Source: Epiperipatus broadwayi (taxonomy: Eukaryota > Onychophora > Udeonychophora > Euonychophora > Peripatidae). From it: DNA of 64,000 nucleotides. The position numbers and the translations under genes are program-made. Shown piece after piece: positions 59,264 through 64,000 of this stretch (position 1 is its first letter; the number at the start of each line of letters is the position of its first letter). Location of the stretch: positions 21,594,900 through 21,658,899 of the forward strand of contig JAQFVV010012394.1 of NCBI GenBank assembly GCA_028023455.1, given 5' to 3'. The notes under the pieces are model-generated. The model was not told the origin of the DNA and searched no databases. It was given only the letters and a program-made list of their open reading frames with translations.

Positions 59264-59528
59264 CCATATAATACTAAATTGTCCATGCACTTTACTACTG
59301 TTACACAATGCTTTATTTACCACTCTTTTTTACAGTTTACAGTTTCAATTGCCCCAGCAATCTTCTTCAGAACTTAAAAAAAAAATTTGAATGTAGCAGT
59401 TGAGGCTAGGAGATATAAAGTTCCGAAGAAGATTGCTGGAGCAATTGAAACTGTAAATTGTAAAAAGGTGGTAAATAAAGCATTGTGTAACAGTAGTAAA
59501 GTGCATGGACAGTTTAGTATTATATGGC
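59264..59528. repeat. Long hairpin made of two opposed retroelement tails
   Basis: Arms 59264-59372 and 59423-59528 are near-perfect reverse complements (GTCCATGCACTTTACTACTG and CTTTATTTACCAC blocks with their complements); the loop is about 50 bp. Each arm contains the tail motif: minus CTGAAGA...GCAATTGAAAC (59370-59342), plus CCGAAGA...GCAATTGAAAC (59423-59451). It is either a head-to-head pair of tails or a MITE built from them. Confidence 0.75.
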
Positions 59529-59534
59529 ATACAT

Positions 59535-60340
59535 TTGGCAATGCAATAATCAGTTACTAGGATAGAAATTGTCAAATCATTATTATCCTAATATAAACTG
59601 TAAAGTTCAGTTAAAAATTATTCTATCTGTATATACTTAAATGTAAAGACATGACACAATTTAACTTCACCCCTGGTTTTCATGTATAATATCTTTTTAT
59701 AGGCTTTTATTTACTTTGGGTTTTTTTGGCTGTATGTCTAGGTCAAATCTTGTAAGTCAATTTTCATCCACATCTTGATTTCCTGTCTAGTTGAAAGTTT
59801 GTATACATATGTATTCCTGATATTAATGCATTTTTTTTAGAATTTAAAAATAATTATAGCAAAAGGTTTACATTTTTAAATTTATATACATATTGATGCT
59901 GGTCGTGTCTCATGGCATTTCTTGTAATGATTCATGGAAAATTGATTTTGATAATTCCATGTTAAATACATAAGGTTAAAATGTAAAAAAAAAAAATTTA
60001 AAAATATTTTTATTTATATAAATGCATTAAAAGAGTAAAAAAAAAAATTTTCTATTTCATAAATAAAAGTGCAGGACAATCGTGTTTCTGAAGAATCATT
60101 TATATAAATTTACAATCAATGTTCATTTTTTACATCAATGCCTATAAAATGACCTTGATACAGAAAAGTTGGCATTAATTGCAAGTTTATTTCGATGATT
60201 CCTTGGAAACTTGACTTGTGAAATATCTTAATATTTTTATTTTTAAACATGATCATCACATGGTTTTATTTGTGAAAGTGAAGAAAATTTATTTTTTACA
60301 TTTTAGTGCATTTGTATGAATGAAAGGACTTCTTTCAATT
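59535..60340. other. AT-rich intergenic DNA, nothing recognised
   Basis: Only A/T runs and chance frames. Confidence 0.45.
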
Positions 60341-60368
60341 TTTTAAAAAAAAATTTATTTAGATAGAT

Positions 60369-60662
60369 ATGAAGACAACAATTAACAACAGTCTCTCTCA
60401 ACACATGTATGCATATAACAGGGCACAGAAGAACAACAACAACATTTCTACATTTCTTGAACATCCAAAAAAGACTGGCTATATCTTCATTCCCTTCAAT
60501 CCCAAAATTGTATGTATAAAAACAAATGACTGTAAAAGAAAAATAAAAGAGGCATATTTTATCAATGACAATAATAATGCAATAAACAGATGTGACACCT
60601 GCACTGATATTTCTAAAAAAATGGACAACCTAACTCATTTGCATTTAATTTTCATATATTAA
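60369..60662 (+). pseudogene. Penelope-like element, GIY-YIG C-terminal fragment
   Basis: The frame reads MYAYNRAQKNNNNISTFLEH, KKTGYIF, then CKRKIKEAYFINDNNNAINR and CTDISK. The R-A...H...T-G-Y/H, then K-R-K-I-K-E-A order is the second half of the Penelope GIY-YIG domain, with the metal-binding Glu kept. It is open for 97 codons, longer and cleaner than the 44.8-kb scrap, but it lacks the G-I-Y-Y-I-G motif and the whole RT. Confidence 0.65.
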
Positions 60663-61400
60663 GTCTAATACAAACAGTACCACAGTTTTCAATATGGCTA
60701 TGATTATGAGGCATGGGACATTGAAAGTGCTCAACCTTAACTGAGTGATTAATATTTTTCAGGCGTATAGCTTCTGCAACTTGCACAGCATATGTGCTTT
60801 GTAGATTATTAGCTATACTATAAAATTTTTACTCCAATACAAATTTTTGAAACATGAATAAAACAACTAAATATGGTAAATAATCTCTAAGATGTATTTC
60901 ATACAAACAAACACTCTTCCATTAACTAGATTTATAAACACATGAATAATATAATAAACATGTAAGTAATTTTGGAAATTTGGAATGAAATAAATACAAA
61001 AAAAATTAAATTAAAATAGTTACTAATGAGAAAAAAAGATTAAATAAGGGGCATTTGGTAGAAAGCTATAATATAAATTATTAATTTTAAATATTTAGCA
61101 AGTTAGTTAATTAAGCATGGAAATAACAATAAAAAATTAAAGTAATAGTTGCAATGCCTAAACACACTCTTGATGAGGTTAGAGCCATTATTCTGAAATG
61201 CAATAAAATTAGAGACTTGTTAGCATATAATTTTTAACGGAGCAGAGACTTGGCCTGATTAGAAAGTAAAAGGAAAATATTAGAAGCTTTAAAGACCTTA
61301 GTATGAAAGATAAGTTGGAAGTATACAATTAGCCAATTTAAAAATATGGGGGAGGGGGCTGAAAAAAATTTATTAGAAAAAATTACGAAAAGAAATTATT
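60663..61400. other. AT-rich intergenic DNA, nothing recognised
   Basis: No supported feature; a GGGGGAGGGGGCT patch lies near 61349-61360. Confidence 0.45.
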
Positions 61401-61407
61401 GAGAAAA

Positions 61408-61485
61408 GCGTTGGTGGCCGAGTGGTCAGCACAGCTGCCTTACAAGCAGTTGTCCCGGGTTCGCGGTTTCGCTTTCTGGCCGATG
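61408..61485 (+). repeat. tRNA-derived SINE head
   Basis: A box TGGCCGAGTGG (61415-61425) and B box GGTTCGCGGTT (61458-61468) are well kept. The anticodon-arm region CAGCTGCCTTACAAGCAGTT can form a stem, but the acceptor stem does not close and an A-run follows at 61500. It is therefore a SINE or tRNA pseudogene, not a working tRNA gene. Confidence 0.65.
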
Positions 61486-62333
61486 CTTTGACACATAAGA
61501 AAAAAAAATTTATATTGTGCATTGTAAGAGATCATAAGAAGCAAGAGGCAGTAAGATAAGAGGAAGAAATAAGTTGCCCAGTAATATTAAATAATTACTC
61601 ATATTGGAAAAATATTTCAATGGATAAATAAAAGGTTTGGAGAAAGTGGGCTTTGATATGTGAGTTTGACCTTTTAGCAGATAATTAATGATGTCTGATA
61701 AAACCTTATTAGAATATAAAATACAGGTACAGTACATTATTATAAGTAACTATACTCTTACACTAAAACCAAACACGAGTTAAATTTTACAAAAAGTAAA
61801 TTCCCCTAGATTTTTACCAATTAGTAACAATATGAACATAAGTTTAACTATATATACATGAAGATATTAATCATTGATTCAAAATAACTATTTTTATAAA
61901 AATGTGACATGAAACTACTTCAAATTTTGAATGAAGATGAAATTTAAATCTGGAAAAAGAAGATATGATCTCTAAAAAGACTAATGGTTTTATTAAGAAT
62001 ATTAAATAACTATTTTCGTTGTTTTAAACACGGCATAATGTATCTTCCGCTTACATTTTCTAAAATATTGCATTTAAATTTTGATATACTGTACAATTAT
62101 GTTTTCAAATAATCATTTGTCTGTTAAAATAACAAAAAACAAATTATATTGCATCTTTTATTTATTTAAAAAATACAATACAATCTTTAAAAAAAATGTT
62201 TTAAAAAGACGAATATGATATAGTTAGACAGTTATTATTTTTAAACAGTATATTGGGATATCAAATATATAGGTAAACATCTTTAACTTTTAAAAGTACC
62301 ATTTCTAAATATGTCATTGAGAGACATTTATAT
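61486..62333. other. AT-rich intergenic DNA, nothing recognised
   Basis: The minus frame at 61510-61737 has no recognisable feature. Confidence 0.45.
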
Positions 62334-62515
62334 TTAGTTGCATTTATATATTGGACTATTACTATCATCTAGTATTGAATATTGAATGTATTTAAAAAAA
62401 ATGTAACTTTATTTAAATGTTCCAAGTACATTCAACTAGTAGCAATAGCACACAGATTAGTATATGCATTCTCAATACTAAATGATGAAAATAGTCCAAT
62501 GTATAAATACAACTA
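62334..62515. mobile_element. Short MITE of the 20.3-kb family
   Basis: The ends TAGTTGCATTTATATATTGG and CCAATGTATAAATACAACTA are reverse complements, continuing inward over ACTATTA(C/T)-type sequence. The left half also matches the 20.3-kb element through CTTTATTTAAATGTTCCAA and a TTCAACTA(G)TAG(C/T)AATAG block. The SINE core of the 20.3-kb copy is absent here. Confidence 0.6.
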
Positions 62516-64000
62516 ATTTACCATCATTAGGAAAACAAAATACTTAATATTTCTGATGCACGTATGCTTTCCATATCTGTGTTTTTAGCTCTGCATGTTT
62601 TATAGCAATGATATTGTTCATACAATATAACTATCTTGTGCTTGAAGATTATATAACTACCCAAGGAAAACCCATTTTTATTTTACTATGTTCTCATATC
62701 TATGCATATGTGTTATGCGCATTTATAATATATATGAACACACATGCCTACAAATGTGTGTGTTAAAAATGCACATTATATTATGTTTTGCTATTATCCA
62801 CAAATTTTATCTATGATATGGCTTGAAAACGAATATCATCCAAACACAGAGGGACTATTGCTTATACATATATAGACTTTGCATTCAATTAAAAGATAAT
62901 ACTAACAACATCAAAGTTTATAAAGCTAAATTACTTATCCAGAAGTAGGTTGAATAACAAATACTACATTATTATGTGCAACCCTCATAACAGTTGATTC
63001 TGAACAACCCAAATTTAAAGCAGATTTAGAAATTCTAATATTTAGGGATACATTAATAATTAATAGACTTTTTACAATATTAAATTTTAATATTTAAATA
63101 CAAATATACTTTATAACTTTCGTGTTTATATGCGATTATAGACGATTTGAACTCAGACTTTCAACCTCCCTTTAGCTATCCAATCTATCTCATACAACTT
63201 ATATTCATGACCACACACATGTAAAAAAGATAAACGATCTCCAATATATCTATTTCATGCTGAACCAGCTTTCATCAGTTGCTCCAGATCATCATCTCTC
63301 TCACATACATATAATCAGTTCTCGGTTTATATTAAGATAGCAAATCTTCAAAATTTAATTTTGTATTAGACAGTATTATTCGTTTGAATAGTTTCTCATT
63401 ATGTAAAAATAAAAATTTAGGAAATAAATTTATTATTATTATCATCATCATTATCATCATCATCATCATTATTATTAGGTTTCAAAGGTAACTTTATTAA
63501 AAAAAACAACTATTTACATTGGTTGTTGATTATACATAATATTATACATAGTGTTACATAGTTATTACATTACAGTCTATACGTTTGATAAAGTCTCTTT
63601 GCATTTCAGATTTCCCTGTATGCCTTGTTCTCCATATTTGACTCTTCACATTCCATCTTGTTGCTTCTTGCTTGTATTATTTTTGCAACACTAAGTCTTA
63701 TGTTTGCTTTTGCCTTTTTCTATTATATCCTTTATTACAAAATGGCCTGTATTTTAAAAAGAGACCACATTGCTGCAAAGATGTCAGGTGGTATAATAAT
63801 GCTGTCTCTTTCCCTTATTTTTTGCAATTTGTTTTTATATGTGTTGGGGTGCCTTCTTGTGTTGTTCCCCAGTATAAAAGTGTATCTGGTACACCAGAAT
63901 GCATATAAGCTGAAAGTGGCTACCCTTATGGTTGGTATTCCATTATTTTTGATTGTTTATAGTATATCATCTATTGTGGTTCCATTTTTCCTATATCCAC
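62516..64000. other. Intergenic DNA with microsatellite; last 450 bp possibly old LINE
   Basis: A (ATT/ATC)n tract spans 63431-63478. From about 63560 to the window end the plus strand is pyrimidine-rich and the minus strand reads RDSIIIPPDIFAAMWSLF and GYRKNGTTIDDIL in different frames; the latter recalls the G-(F/Y)-R-x-x-R-S-T-x-D block of LINE reverse transcriptases but the context does not confirm it. Confidence 0.3.

Noticed and set aside
61408-61485. Functional tRNA gene
   Set aside because: A and B boxes are good, but the acceptor stem does not close and an A-run follows, so it was called a SINE head.
63672-63908. 78-codon plus frame rich in Cys and Phe
   Set aside because: Looks like the antisense of a possible old LINE; no signal peptide or domain could be supported.

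Overview
The window looks like intergenic DNA from an animal nuclear genome, most likely a mollusc and plausibly a cephalopod such as an octopus. That is an inference. The DNA is very AT-rich (my estimate is roughly three quarters A+T). It has one convincing host gene in 64 kb, with an intron-type acceptor and a metazoan fibronectin III (FN3) membrane-protein layout. Almost everything else recognisable is transposon-derived: Penelope-like elements, RTE- and jockey/CR1-type LINEs, tRNA-derived SINEs, Merlin, hAT and foldback DNA elements, and a non-autonomous LTR element. No bacterial features, operons, CRISPR array or rRNA were seen.

Layout. 1-4.6 kb: a ~200-bp inverted repeat spaced 4.2 kb apart, enclosing an antisense RTE LINE 3' end and a hairpin tail motif. 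4.6-11.9 kb: AT-rich DNA with nothing coding. 11.9-15.6 kb: a 3.7-kb foldback element with ~1.55-kb arms; its loop holds a broken N-terminus of a Merlin/ISXO2-like transposase and an RTE scrap. 17.6-19.1 kb: the host gene, a 268-residue signal peptide-FN3-transmembrane protein whose coding region is one exon. 20.3-20.8 kb: a tRNA-SINE in inverted duplicate. 22.6-25.6 kb: SINE copies, an RTE 3' end and nested hairpin elements. 27-31 kb: foldback MITEs, a ~135-bp tandem repeat and a SINE with a hammerhead-ribozyme-like fold. 33-35.2 kb: a less AT-rich stretch that I cannot assign. 36.8-38.4 kb: a decayed LINE reverse transcriptase beside a decayed antisense gag-like region. 40.6-41.2 kb: a second Merlin-like N-terminus and a near-perfect hairpin MITE. 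44.8-45.7 kb: a Penelope GIY-YIG scrap and a hAT MITE with an exact 8-bp target duplication. 46.7-47.6 kb: a compound inverted/direct repeat. 48.3-53.8 kb: an LTR element with ~1.6-kb LTRs, a coiled-coil gag-like ORF and no pol. 54.3-55.5 kb: an antisense Penelope element (RT plus GIY-YIG). 57.5-59.5 kb: a cluster of SINE/MITE hairpins. 60.3-62.5 kb: another Penelope scrap, a tRNA-derived SINE and a MITE.

The theme linking these parts is a short structured RNA motif, CTGA(T/A)GA - hairpin - GAAAC. It recurs on both strands in SINE tails, in MITEs and just after the Penelope ORF. In the 30.6-kb and 57.6-kb SINE copies it also has a short stem III ending in GTC and a two-part stem I, the layout of a type I hammerhead ribozyme. 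This is the most interesting candidate system in the window.
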